Shown here piece after piece: positions 1 through 9,512 of a stretch of DNA of 64,000 bases. Below the pieces are notes generated by a model. That model was not told the origin of the DNA. It did no database searches and worked only from the letters and a program-made list of their open reading frames with translations. Made by a program: the position numbers and the translations under genes. The DNA comes from Ruegeria arenilitoris (lineage in GTDB: Bacteria > Pseudomonadota > Alphaproteobacteria > Rhodobacterales > Rhodobacteraceae), in assembly GCF_042675705.1 (NCBI RefSeq), contig NZ_JBHTJJ010000006.1; one strand, given 5' to 3'. Numbering within the stretch: the first letter of the stretch is position 1; every line of letters begins with the position of its first letter.

Positions 1-240
1 TTCGGCCTTGAGGCGACCGCAATCACCCTGTGTGAACAGCGTCTGGCGGTGCAGGTTCGACAGGTCCACCGTGTCGGGATCGACGATGGTCAGATGCCCC
101 ACCCCGGCCCCGGCCAGCAGCGGCAGCACGGGCGCGGCCAGCCCCCCGGCGCCCACAACAAGAACCCGCGCGCGGGCAAGGCGGTTCTGCCCCTCGGCCC
201 CGACCTCGGGCAGGATCATCTGGCGGGCATAGCGGCTCAT
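1..240 (-). CDS. thiF: ThiF/MoeB/HesA-family adenylyltransferase, N-terminal part (cut by window edge)
   Basis: The ThiF-type E1-like enzyme adenylates the C-terminal glycine of the sulfur carrier ThiS so that it can be thiocarboxylated for thiazole synthesis. The visible 80 residues start MSRYARQMILPEVG and contain the nucleotide-binding glycine motif VVGAGGLAAPVLPLL and the family signature DPDTVDLSNLHRQ. The ATG overlaps the stop of thiE by 4 nt (ATGA), so it is the last visible cistron of the thi operon. The C-terminal part, including the zinc-binding cysteines and catalytic cysteine, lies outside the window. MoeB is the closest alternative by sequence, but the operon position favours ThiF. 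Confidence 0.9.
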   Translation of the reverse strand, partial: MSRYARQMILPEVGAEGQNRLARARVLVVGAGGLAAPVLPLLAGAGVGHLTIVDPDTVDLSNLHRQTLFTQGDCGRLKAE

Positions 241-833
241 CGCGTGACCTCGATCCACTGGCGCACCCTGCCTTCGGGGTCGGGGTTCAGGGTAATGTCG
301 GTGACGACGGAGACGATGTCGGCCCCGGCCTGAAACACGCCCGGCGCGCGCTCGACGCTCATGCCGCCGATGCCGACCAGGGGGATGTCGCCCACGCGCC
401 GTTTCCACTCGGTCACACGCGGCAGGCCCTGTTGGTGCCATTTCATCTTTTTCAGGATGGTCGGGTAGACCGGCCCCAAGGCCACATAGTCCGGGTCCAT
501 CGCCAACACGCGCTCAAGCTCGTCATCGTCATGGGTCGAAACGCCCAGTTTCAAGCCGGCCTTGCGGATGGCGGGCAGATCGGCGTCGTCCAGATCTTCC
601 TGCCCCAGGTGGATCCAGTCGCAGCCCGCGTCGATGGCCACCTGCCAATAGTCGTTCACCACAAGCACAGCGCCATGGTCGCGGCACAGGGCTTGGGCGG
701 TGGCGATCTCCGCGCGCAGCACGGCGTCGGGCTGGTCCTTGATGCGCAGTTGCACCAGCTTCACGCCCAACGGCAGCATCCGCCGCAACCAGTCAGCATG
801 ATCGAAGATCGGATAGAAGCGGTCGAGCGTCAT
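237..833 (-). CDS. thiE: Thiamine phosphate synthase
   Basis: ThiE joins HMP pyrophosphate with thiazole phosphate to give thiamine phosphate in the cytoplasm. The 198-residue protein is a compact TIM barrel of about the usual length. Family motifs are visible in order: VQLRIKD near residue 27, VNDYWQ near 59, IHLGQEDL near 74, GPVYPT near 121 and GIGG near 155, which bind the pyrophosphate and thiazole phosphate. It overlaps thiG and thiF by 4 nt at each end, which implies coupled translation. ThiE and the TenI paralogue are hard to separate by eye. The operon has no other ThiE candidate, so ThiE is preferred. Confidence 0.9.
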   Translation of the reverse strand: MTLDRFYPIFDHADWLRRMLPLGVKLVQLRIKDQPDAVLRAEIATAQALCRDHGAVLVVNDYWQVAIDAGCDWIHLGQEDLDDADLPAIRKAGLKLGVSTHDDDELERVLAMDPDYVALGPVYPTILKKMKWHQQGLPRVTEWKRRVGDIPLVGIGGMSVERAPGVFQAGADIVSVVTDITLNPDPEGRVRQWIEVTR

Positions 834-1600
834 GACAGAAAGGCCTTTCCGATCACCGGGGTCGAGGCTTCGGCCATGTCGCGCGGCTCGATCGGGTCGG
901 CCTGATGCGCCAATTGCCCGGCCTGCACCGCCAGCGCCATGGCCTGCGCCATCGCCGCCGGATCGCCCGCGCGGGCAACGGCGGTGTTCAGCAGCACCGC
1001 ATCATAGCCCAGCTCCATCGCGTGGGCGGCGTGGCTGGGCAGGCCGATGCCCGCATCCACCACCAGCGGCACGTCCGGAAACTCGGCCCGCATCGCGCGC
1101 AGGGCGTATTCGTTGTTCAAACCCCGCCCCGACCCGATCGGCGCGCCCCAGGGCATCAGCACCTGGCACCCGGCCGCCAGCAGACGTTCGGCCACGATCA
1201 GGTCTTCGGTGGTGTAGGGAAACACCTGGAACCCTTCGTCGGTCAGAATGCGCGCGGCTTCGACCAGTTGGAACACGTCGGGTTGCAGGCTGTCGGTGTG
1301 GCCGATCAGTTCCAGCTTGATCCACGGTGTGTCGAACACCTCGCGCGCCATGTGGGCGGTGGTGACGGCCTCTTTGACCGTGTGACAGCCGGCGGTGTTG
1401 GGCAGGATCAGCACGCCCAGATCGCGGATCATCGACCAGAAGGCCTGACCTGCCCCGCCCGCGCCCTCGCGCCGCAGCGAGACGGTGGCCACGCCCGCCC
1501 CGCTGGCTCGGAAGGCCTGTTCCAGGATCGCCGGGCTGGGATATTGCGCGGTGCCCAGCATCAGCGGGTTGGGCAATTTGGTGCCGTAAAACCTTTTCAT
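830..1600 (-). CDS. thiG: Thiazole synthase
   Basis: ThiG condenses 1-deoxyxylulose 5-phosphate, dehydroglycine and ThiS-thiocarboxylate into the thiazole phosphate moiety of thiamine. The start MKRFYGTKLPNPLMLGTA at 1600 gives 256 residues, the normal size. An upstream in-frame extension to 1729 lies over thiS and reads as low-complexity arginine-rich sequence, so it was rejected. The probable Schiff-base lysine is K95 in PWIKLELIGH, and the phosphate-binding VDAGIGLPSHAAHAMELG segment follows later. ThiS ends 2 nt upstream and thiE overlaps by 4 nt downstream. Regulation is presumably through the operon's TPP riboswitch. Confidence 0.95.
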   Translation of the reverse strand: MKRFYGTKLPNPLMLGTAQYPSPAILEQAFRASGAGVATVSLRREGAGGAGQAFWSMIRDLGVLILPNTAGCHTVKEAVTTAHMAREVFDTPWIKLELIGHTDSLQPDVFQLVEAARILTDEGFQVFPYTTEDLIVAERLLAAGCQVLMPWGAPIGSGRGLNNEYALRAMRAEFPDVPLVVDAGIGLPSHAAHAMELGYDAVLLNTAVARAGDPAAMAQAMALAVQAGQLAHQADPIEPRDMAEASTPVIGKAFLS

Positions 1601-1602
1601 CC

Positions 1603-1797
1603 TCAGCCCCCCTGCATCGGTGCGACGACTTCGACCCGGTCGCCCTCGGCCAGTTTGTGCGCGATGCGCAGGCTGGAGGGCACGAATTCCTCGTTCACCG
1701 CGGTGGCGACGCGGCCGGAAAAGCCGCATTCGGGCAGCAGCTCGCCAAGGGTTTCGGCGCGCACCTCGCGCGGCTCGCCATTAAGCACGATCTTCAT
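1603..1797 (-). CDS. thiS: Sulfur carrier protein ThiS
   Basis: ThiS is the ubiquitin-like carrier that receives sulfur as a C-terminal thiocarboxylate and donates it to ThiG. The 64-residue product has the beta-grasp pattern (MKIVLNGEPREV at the start, GDRVEVVAPMQGG at the end) and the obligatory C-terminal Gly-Gly. It overlaps the 3' end of thiO by 17 nt and is followed 2 nt later by thiG, the usual arrangement for carrier and synthase. Confidence 0.95.
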   Translation of the reverse strand: MKIVLNGEPREVRAETLGELLPECGFSGRVATAVNEEFVPSSLRIAHKLAEGDRVEVVAPMQGG

Positions 1798-2767
1798 CGA
1801 CCATCTCCGAATGTGTGTTGTTCAACGCCAGATCGGCCACGCCTTTGGCCAAGGCCGGGGCCAGCAGGTAGCCGTGACGATAGAGGCCGTTGGCATAGAT
1901 CGTCCGACCCAGCCGGCGGATGCGCGGCAGGTTGTCGGGAAAGCCCGGGCGCAGATCGACGCCGATTTCCAGCACCTCGGCCTCGCCAAAGGCCGGGTTC
2001 AGCGCATAGGCCGCGCTGAGCAGTTCCAGTATCGAGCGCGCGGTGATCCGGCTGCTGTCCTCGGATTCGATCATCGTGGCGCCCAGCATGTAGATGCCCT
2101 CGCCGCGCGGCACGACATAGAGCGGCATCCGGGGATGCAGCAGGCGCACGGGCCGGGTCAGCGTCACATCGGGGCAGCGGATCACCAGCATTTCCCCCTT
2201 CACGCCGCGCAGGTCGTGCAGGATGTCGCGCGCGTGCAGGCCCCGGCAGTCGATGGCGTTGTCCAGCCGCGACGGGGCCAGCTTGCGGTGGAATTCGACC
2301 CCCTTGTCCTGCAAGCCGCGATAGAGGTCCTGCAGCGCGCGGCGAGGGTCCAGATGGGCCTCGTTGGCGAAGAACAGGCCTTGGGAAAACCCGTGCAAAT
2401 CAGGCTCTATTTCAGCGATTTTCGCCTGATCGACCTGTGCGAAGCCCTCGGTCCGGCGGGCAAAGCGGCGCAGGTCGGGCAGGTCGCGCGTGTTGGCAAC
2501 GATCAGCGTTCCTTGCCGCGCGACCGGGGTGCGGGCTGCCCACCAGTCGATCGCCTGCTGCCCCAGCCTCAGCACCGGTTCCTCGGCATTTTCATATTCG
2601 CACCACGGCGCCAGCATGCCGCCGGCCCACCAGGAACAGCCATGCGGACCGGGAGGCCCGCCGGGATCGAACACCTGCACCCGCGCGCCCCGCGCGACCA
2701 GCTCCGAGGCCACGGCCAGACCGGCCACCCCGGCACCTATGACCGACCAGACCGTCACGCCGGCCAT
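1781..2767 (-). CDS. thiO: Glycine oxidase ThiO (FAD-dependent)
   Basis: ThiO oxidises glycine to dehydroglycine, the nitrogen donor for thiazole in the aerobic pathway (in place of the radical-SAM tyrosine lyase ThiH). The 328-residue protein begins with a Rossmann FAD-binding motif, VIGAGVAGLAVASEL, at about residue 9, and carries the amino-acid oxidase signature GCSWWAGGMLAPWCE near residue 43. A C-terminal segment with RHGYLLAPALAKGVADL matches the DadA-like fold. It overlaps thiD by 13 nt upstream and thiS by 17 nt downstream. The presence of thiO and absence of thiH in the operon fit an aerobic lifestyle. Confidence 0.92.
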   Translation of the reverse strand: MAGVTVWSVIGAGVAGLAVASELVARGARVQVFDPGGPPGPHGCSWWAGGMLAPWCEYENAEEPVLRLGQQAIDWWAARTPVARQGTLIVANTRDLPDLRRFARRTEGFAQVDQAKIAEIEPDLHGFSQGLFFANEAHLDPRRALQDLYRGLQDKGVEFHRKLAPSRLDNAIDCRGLHARDILHDLRGVKGEMLVIRCPDVTLTRPVRLLHPRMPLYVVPRGEGIYMLGATMIESEDSSRITARSILELLSAAYALNPAFGEAEVLEIGVDLRPGFPDNLPRIRRLGRTIYANGLYRHGYLLAPALAKGVADLALNNTHSEMVDEDRA

Positions 2768-3558
2768 ACCCGGTGGAAATGATGCACCGGCCCGTGGCCC
2801 GAGCCGACCTGCAACTCATCCGCTCGGGTGATCGCGCCTTGCAGATAGTCATGCGCCTGCGCCACCGCATCGACCAGCGGCAAGCCCTTGGCCAGACCCG
2901 CCGCGACGGCCGAGGACAGGGTGCATCCGGTGCCGTGGGTGTTGCGCGTGTCCTGACGGGGCGCGGTGAATTCACCGATGATGCCGTTCTGGTCGATCAG
3001 CAGATCATGGCAAGTATCGCCTTTGCCGTGTCCGCCTTTCATCAGGACGGCCCCAGCCCCCAGGGTGCACAGATCATGGCCCTGCGCCACCATTTCCTCG
3101 GGCGTTTCTGCGACCAGTCGGTCCAGCAGACAGGCGGCCTCGGGCAGGTTCGGGGTCAGGACGGTGGCGCGGGGCAGCAGCGCCTTGCGCAGGGTCTGCA
3201 CTGCCTCGCGCGCCAGCAGGGCATCGCCCGATTTGGCGATCATCACCGGGTCCAGCACGATGGGCCCGGTGAAGCCAGACAGACCGTCGGCGACGGTCTG
3301 GATGATCTCGGGCGTGGCCAGCATGCCGATCTTGACCGCGCGCACGTCCAGATCGGACAGAACCGCGTCGATCTGCGCGGCAATCACGTCCAGCGGGATA
3401 CCATGCACGGCGGTGACCGCCTGCGTGTTCTGGGCGGTGACCGCGGTGATGACACTGGCACCGAACACACCCAGCGCCGACATCGCCTTGAGATCGGCCT
3501 GAATACCGGCCCCTCCGCCGCTGTCGGATCCTGCAATTGTCAAAGCGATAGCTGCCAT
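2755..3558 (-). CDS. thiD: Hydroxymethylpyrimidine/phosphomethylpyrimidine kinase
   Basis: ThiD phosphorylates HMP and HMP phosphate to HMP pyrophosphate, one of the two precursors joined by ThiE. The recognisable start is MAAIALTIAGSDSGGGAGIQ, with the ribokinase-fold substrate motif GSDSGGGAGIQAD and the C-terminal anion-hole motif NTHGTGCTLSSAVAAGLA. I chose the ATG at 3558 because the homologous sequence begins there and a G-rich stretch (GGGGGCGG) precedes it. In-frame ATGs at 3576 and 3594 would add 6 or 12 non-homologous residues lying just below the riboswitch. It is the first gene of the thi operon. Confidence 0.92.
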   Translation of the reverse strand: MAAIALTIAGSDSGGGAGIQADLKAMSALGVFGASVITAVTAQNTQAVTAVHGIPLDVIAAQIDAVLSDLDVRAVKIGMLATPEIIQTVADGLSGFTGPIVLDPVMIAKSGDALLAREAVQTLRKALLPRATVLTPNLPEAACLLDRLVAETPEEMVAQGHDLCTLGAGAVLMKGGHGKGDTCHDLLIDQNGIIGEFTAPRQDTRNTHGTGCTLSSAVAAGLAKGLPLVDAVAQAHDYLQGAITRADELQVGSGHGPVHHFHRVWPA

Positions 3559-3617
3559 GCCGCCCCCATTTGTCATCTGGGGCAATTCCGGCATGGAAAA
3601 CGTCTGAGTGTTTTAGA

Positions 3618-3710
3618 CCGTTCCCTCCGCCGGTATTGCCCGGATCAGGTTCGATGGGTTGGCTCGCGCCTCTCAGCCCCGGCTCCGGGGCACCCCAACG
3701 GTTGGCGCGA
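3618..3710 (-). ncRNA. TPP riboswitch (THI element)
   Basis: Read on the minus strand, this stretch carries the conserved THI-box blocks in order: GGGGTGCC near 3698-3691, GGCTGAGA near 3679-3672, GAACCTGATC near 3652-3643, then AATACCGGCGGAGGGAA down to 3619. Those segments form the pyrimidine- and pyrophosphate-sensing arms of the TPP aptamer. It sits 60 nt upstream of the thiD start at 3558. A short hairpin (GTCT/AGAC around a nine-base loop, 3600-3616) separates aptamer and gene and may belong to the expression platform. Whether it acts on transcription or translation cannot be decided by eye. Confidence 0.95.
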
Positions 3711-3785
3711 ACATTCTCAAGGCTGAGGCCGAGAATCAAGGGCCAATTCCGCGCAGTTTCCGGCCAAACTGGACTTAGAAAACAA

Positions 3786-3813
3786 AAAGGCCGACGATGA
3801 TACGTCGGCCTTT
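3786..3813 (-). terminator. Rho-independent terminator after dnaJ
   Basis: A perfect 11-bp inverted repeat (AAAGGCCGACG / CGTCGGCCTTT) with a six-base loop lies 21 nt after the dnaJ stop. On the minus strand the stem is followed by a T-rich tract (TTTTTGTTTT), as expected of an intrinsic terminator for dnaKJ. It also isolates the thi operon leader from heat-shock transcription. Confidence 0.9.
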
Positions 3814-3833
3814 CGTTGTCTGGAACGCTGGGA

Positions 3834-4976
3834 TCAGCTTTGCATTCTCTCCCAGAAGGATTTGACGGATGAGAAAAAGCTTTTGGATTCCGGGTGGTTG
3901 TCCTCTCCCAGATCGTCGAACTCCTGCAGCAGCTCTTTTTGCCGCGCGGTCAGGTTGACCGGTGTCTCGACCGCAAGCTCGATGAACATGTCACCGATGC
4001 CGCCGCCCCGCAGCGCAGGCATGCCCTTGGCACGCAGACGCATCTGCCGCCCCGACTGGCTGCCGGCCGGAATCTGCACCCGGCCGCGGCCACCGTCGAT
4101 GGTAGGCACCTCGATCGATCCGCCCAGCGCAGCCTTGGCCATGCTGACTGGGACCCGGCAATACAGGTTCGGGCCGTCCCGCTCGAACAGCTTGTGCGGC
4201 GTCACCTCGACAAAGATGTAGAGATCGCCCGGAGGGCCGCCGCGCATCCCGGCCTCGCCCTCGCCCGCCAGTCGGATACGGGTGCCGGTTTCGACGCCTG
4301 CCGGAATGTTGACCGACAGCGCGCGTTCCTTCTCGACCCGTCCCGAGCCGTGGCAGGATTTGCAGGGGTTCTTGATAATTTGCCCAAGTCCAGCACAGGT
4401 CGGGCAGCTGCGCTCGACGGTGAAAAAGCCCTGTTGCGCGCGGACCTTGCCCATGCCCGAACAGGTCGGGCAGGTGGTGGGTTCGACCCCGCCTTCGGCG
4501 CCGGTGCCTTCGCAGGACGAGCAAGCCACGGCTGTCGGCACGTTGATGGTTTTCTGCAGGCCGGAATAGGCCTCTTCCAGCGAAACCCTCAGGTTGTAGC
4601 GCAGGTCCGAACCGCGAGCAGCACGGCGTCCGCCGCCGCCACGCTGTCCACCCATGAAATCGCCGAACAGATCGTCGAACACGTCGGAAAAGGCGCTGGA
4701 AAAATCACCCGAGCCGTAACCGCCACCCGGACGCGCGCCGCCGGTGCCGTTTTCAAAGGCCGCGTGACCGAACCGGTCATAGGCGGCTTTCTTGTCAGCG
4801 TCGCGCAGAACGTCATAGGCCTCGTTGGCCTCTTTGAACAGGGCCTCGGCGTCCGGGTTGTCCTTGTTGCGATCGGGGTGCAGCTCTTTCGCCTTCCGGC
4901 GAAACGCCTTCTTGATCTCATCCGCCGAAGCACCCTTAGACACGCCGAGCACTTCGTAATAGTCGCGTTTTGACAT
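3834..4976 (-). CDS. dnaJ: Chaperone DnaJ (Hsp40)
   Basis: DnaJ delivers unfolded clients to DnaK and stimulates its ATPase. The start MSKRDYYEVLGVSKG at 4976 gives 380 residues and has an AAGGAA ribosome binding site just upstream; the longer in-frame start at 4997 adds seven unsupported residues. The J domain (1-70) carries the HPD tripeptide in LHPDRNKD, followed by a Gly/Phe-rich stretch with GGARPGGGYGSGDF, then four zinc-finger repeats of the CxxCxGxG type (CSSCEGTG, CPTCSGMG, CPTCAGLG, CKSCHGSG) and the C-terminal substrate-binding domains. It is the second gene of the dnaK operon, 74 nt after dnaK, with a strong hairpin between them. Confidence 0.98.
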   Translation of the reverse strand: MSKRDYYEVLGVSKGASADEIKKAFRRKAKELHPDRNKDNPDAEALFKEANEAYDVLRDADKKAAYDRFGHAAFENGTGGARPGGGYGSGDFSSAFSDVFDDLFGDFMGGQRGGGGRRAARGSDLRYNLRVSLEEAYSGLQKTINVPTAVACSSCEGTGAEGGVEPTTCPTCSGMGKVRAQQGFFTVERSCPTCAGLGQIIKNPCKSCHGSGRVEKERALSVNIPAGVETGTRIRLAGEGEAGMRGGPPGDLYIFVEVTPHKLFERDGPNLYCRVPVSMAKAALGGSIEVPTIDGGRGRVQIPAGSQSGRQMRLRAKGMPALRGGGIGDMFIELAVETPVNLTARQKELLQEFDDLGEDNHPESKSFFSSVKSFWERMQS

Positions 4977-5004
4977 CGGTATTTCCTTCTGCCTCAACGT
5001 AAAC

Positions 5005-5031
5005 GGGCCGGCCCGGCATCCGGACCGGCCC
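5005..5031 (-). promoter_or_regulatory. Strong GC hairpin in the dnaK-dnaJ intercistronic gap
   Basis: A 12-bp inverted repeat (GGGCCGGTCCGG / CCGGGCCGGCCC, one G-T pair) with a three-base loop occupies much of the gap between dnaK and dnaJ. On the minus strand it is followed by GTTTACGTTG, not by a clean T run, so it is more likely a partial attenuator or an mRNA-stability element than a full terminator. Its likely effect would be to lower DnaJ relative to DnaK. Confidence 0.6.
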
Positions 5032-5050
5032 GAAGTGGCCCGGTTACCCG

Positions 5051-6958
<1,908 letters not shown>

Positions 6959-7067
6959 TTTTCGATCCCTTTCTTTTCAAGGCGATGTCCCGAGGCCGGA
7001 ACCCGTTACGGCATCCCTGCCCCGATCTGCTGGGCGCGACAGGTCTACACCATCGCGCGTCCCGGCG

Positions 7068-7097
7068 TATATAAGGGCGAGGCCTGAGGCCTGCAAG
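7068..7097 (-). promoter_or_regulatory. dnaK: Probable RpoH (sigma-32) promoter of dnaKJ
   Basis: On the minus strand a CTTGCA hexamer (7097-7092) is followed after 14 nt by CCCTTATATA (7077-7068). That resembles the alphaproteobacterial heat-shock promoter pattern CTTG(A/C)A, 13-16 nt, C-rich TATAT. It would start transcription about 100 nt before the dnaK ATG. No CIRCE operator (TTAGCACTC-N9-GAGTGCTAA) is visible here, so HrcA is not expected to bind at dnaK. Confidence 0.6.
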
Positions 7098-7171
7098 CGT
7101 TGTGAAATGCAGGTTTTCGGGAATTTTGGGCCTTTTTCGGCAAGGATTTCAAAAGGAATGAGGTTTCTGTC

Positions 7172-7774
7172 ATGACGCGCCTGAATTTGCGGGGGTTCGA
7201 CATCCGAAAAGGCCATCTGGACGGCGCCGCTCAGCGGCAGATCATCGAGCTTCTGCGGCCGATTCTGAAAGCCGCTCCGCTGTTTCATCCCAGCACCGCT
7301 TCGGGGCGCAAGATGTCGGTTCGCATGACGTCTGCTGGAACGTTAGGCTGGGTGTCGGACGGGGCCGGATACCGGTACCAGGACGCGCACCCCAAGGGCA
7401 TGGCGTGGCCCGCCATTCCGGACCCAATCCTGTCGATCTGGCGCGACCTTGCCGGAACCTCTCGAGACCCCGATTGCTGTCTGATCAACTATTACGGCGA
7501 AGGCGCAAAGATGGGGATGCACCAGGACAAGGACGAGGCCGATTTCTCGTGGCCGGTCCTGTCGGTTTCGCTGGGCGATGACGCCCTGTTCCGGATCGGT
7601 AACACGACCCGCGGCGGCAAGACCGAATCCGTTTGGCTGAGTTCCGGCGACGTCGTCATCATGGGGGGGCCCGCCCGGTTGGCCTATCACGGCATCGACC
7701 GGATCCGGTTCGGGTCTTCGCGCCTGCTGCCCAAAGGGGGCCGGATCAACCTGACGCTGCGCGTGGCAACCTAA
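7172..7774 (+). CDS. alkB: AlkB-type 2-oxoglutarate/Fe(II) DNA dealkylation dioxygenase
   Basis: AlkB repairs 1-methyladenine and 3-methylcytosine in DNA by oxidative demethylation. The 200-residue protein is of family length. The iron ligands appear as HQDKDE (His and Asp of the HxD motif) at about residue 114 and YHGIDRI about 55 residues later. The 2-oxoglutarate-binding arginines lie in the C-terminal RINLTLRVA, and the family stretch LSVSLGDDALFRIG is present. It diverges from dnaK across a 213-bp gap, has a GAGG ribosome binding site 9 nt before the ATG, and its 3' end overlaps the convergent transporter gene by 4 nt. No adaptation gene ada is adjacent. Confidence 0.92.
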   Translation: MTRLNLRGFDIRKGHLDGAAQRQIIELLRPILKAAPLFHPSTASGRKMSVRMTSAGTLGWVSDGAGYRYQDAHPKGMAWPAIPDPILSIWRDLAGTSRDPDCCLINYYGEGAKMGMHQDKDEADFSWPVLSVSLGDDALFRIGNTTRGGKTESVWLSSGDVVIMGGPARLAYHGIDRIRFGSSRLLPKGGRINLTLRVAT

Positions 7775-8592
7775 CGGCGCGCATCCCAGCTTTTTGAGAT
7801 GTGCTTGCGGGTAAAGAACTCTCCCAGCAACCCGATCATCATCAGGGCGATACCGACCCACAGCGCATATTCCCAGCTGGAGTTGCGCGGAAAGTAGTTG
7901 CGAAACACGAAACCGCGGCACTGATCGATCACGTGAAACAACGGGTTCCAGGCGAACATGGCCAGCATCCATCCGCCCAGCGCATTGCCTACGAACATCT
8001 TGCCCGAGAAGATCATGTTCATCCGGCGATAGACATTGCTCAGTATGGTGGAGGTCTGCGGCATCCACGGCTTGAGCGCCATGAAGACCAGACCGACCGC
8101 GCAGCCGGTGTACCACGCAAGGATCAGCATGGCGAACGCACCGCCCGGGTCCTGCATCTCGATCGGATTGACCGCAACGCTGTAGACGAAAAGGATCACC
8201 AGGATTGAAACGACCTGCGTGTACAAGGTCCCGAAGGCCGCGGCCAAAAGCAGAACCATCATGTTCATCGGCGAATGCAGCATCATGGGATTGTTGGTGC
8301 CTCCAAGCCCCGCGATCGCACCGACGGACTTGATATGCGTCATGAAAAGAAAGATGCCGGACAGGATGTACAGGATGAACTCACCCCGGATCTTGGCCAC
8401 TCGTCCGCCCAGAAACGACATGATGAAATAGAACACGGTCGCCATCAAAACGACCTGAACGATGTTCATCATGATGGCGATTACGGCGTTGGAATGCTGC
8501 GAGCGGATGTTGCGGACCACGGCGTGAAACACCAGTTCCGCAAGGTTGAATGCCCCACCCACAAGGCTGCTGCTTCGCTTGTAATAGAACAC
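7771..8592 (-). CDS. ABC-2 type polysaccharide export permease (KpsM/Wzm-like)
   Basis: This is a 273-residue inner-membrane protein of the ABC-2 permease family that exports capsular or O-antigen polysaccharide together with a KpsT/Wzt ATPase. It has about six hydrophobic segments, for example MMNIVQVVLMATVFYFIMSF, VVSILVILFVYSVAV and the C-terminal YALWVGIALMMIGLLG, and the family pattern NPLFHVIDQCRGFVFRNYFP in the last loop. The start at 8592 is GTG with GGGAAAGAG upstream. No ATPase partner gene is adjacent, so it must be encoded elsewhere. The gene diverges from cysQ-kdsB, which supports a Kdo-linked glycan, although that link is inferred. Confidence 0.8.
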   Translation of the reverse strand: MFYYKRSSSLVGGAFNLAELVFHAVVRNIRSQHSNAVIAIMMNIVQVVLMATVFYFIMSFLGGRVAKIRGEFILYILSGIFLFMTHIKSVGAIAGLGGTNNPMMLHSPMNMMVLLLAAAFGTLYTQVVSILVILFVYSVAVNPIEMQDPGGAFAMLILAWYTGCAVGLVFMALKPWMPQTSTILSNVYRRMNMIFSGKMFVGNALGGWMLAMFAWNPLFHVIDQCRGFVFRNYFPRNSSWEYALWVGIALMMIGLLGEFFTRKHISKSWDARR

Positions 8593-8714
8593 TCGAACGC
8601 TCTTTCCCGGTTTTGTTCCGCCAGCGTGGCACGAATTCCTTGCCGTTCCGTATCCGGCACAGCATAAGTTCGTCAGGTTTTCGGATCAACAAGCCATGGA
8701 AACGGAGCATTTTT

Positions 8715-9512
8715 GTGACCTATGACGACCTCATCCCCGTGATCAGACGCCTTGCCCTGGAAGCGGGCGACAAGATCATGGAGATCTACGATGCCGATGA
8801 TTTTGACGTGAAGGTCAAATCCGATTCCAGCCCCGTGACCGAAGCCGACGAAGCCGCCGATGCGCTGATCTCGGCCGGGCTGCGCGCCGCCTTTCCCGAC
8901 ATCCTGCTGGTGACCGAGGAGCAGGCCGCGTCGCACAGCAAGCAGGGCGACACCTTCCTGATCGTCGATCCGCTGGACGGCACCAAGGAATTCATCAACC
9001 GACGTGGCGATTTCACCGTGAACATCGCGCTGGTCGAAAACGGCGTGCCCACCCGCGGCGTGGTCTATGCCCCGGCCCGCGGGCGCATGTTCTATACCCT
9101 GGCCGATGGCCGATCGGTCGAGGAGACTGGCGGCCTGGACAAGGACGAACCGGGCGAAGTGACCCCGATTTCAGTCTCTGATCCGGACAATTCGGCGCTT
9201 TTGGTGGTGGCCTCGAAATCGCATCGCGATCAGGCCACGGATGACTACATCAACAAATACCAGGTCAAAGACAGCAAGTCGGCGGGCTCGTCGCTGAAAT
9301 TCTGCCTTGTGGCCACGGGCGAGGCCGACATCTACCCGCGTGTCGGCCGCACGATGGAGTGGGACACCGCCGCTGGCCACGCGGTGCTGGCCGGTGCCGG
9401 GGGCCATGTGGTGCGTTTCGAAGACCACGCACCGCTGACCTATGGCAAGAAAGGCTATGCCAACCCGTTCTTCATCGCCTATGCCCCGGGCGTCGAACTC
9501 AAGGAGGCCTGA
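8715..9512 (+). CDS. cysQ: 3'(2'),5'-bisphosphate nucleotidase CysQ
   Basis: CysQ removes the 3'-phosphate of PAP, the by-product of PAPS-dependent sulfotransfer, and can also act on PAPS. The 265-residue protein belongs to the inositol monophosphatase superfamily. Metal-binding motifs are visible: SSPVTEADEAAD near residue 39, a TEEQ element near 69 and the signature VDPLDGTKEFINR near 88, plus the C-terminal MEWDTAAGHAVLAGAG. I chose the GTG at 8715 because a GGAG box lies 7 nt upstream and homology begins with TYDDLIPVIRRLA. It overlaps kdsB by 1 nt, and the sulfotransferase gene lies about 6 kb downstream. Confidence 0.92.
   Translation: MTYDDLIPVIRRLALEAGDKIMEIYDADDFDVKVKSDSSPVTEADEAADALISAGLRAAFPDILLVTEEQAASHSKQGDTFLIVDPLDGTKEFINRRGDFTVNIALVENGVPTRGVVYAPARGRMFYTLADGRSVEETGGLDKDEPGEVTPISVSDPDNSALLVVASKSHRDQATDDYINKYQVKDSKSAGSSLKFCLVATGEADIYPRVGRTMEWDTAAGHAVLAGAGGHVVRFEDHAPLTYGKKGYANPFFIAYAPGVELKEA

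Noticed and set aside
905..2782. 625-codon open frame antisense to thiG-thiS-thiO
   Set aside because: It spans three well-supported genes on the other strand and shows no family motif.
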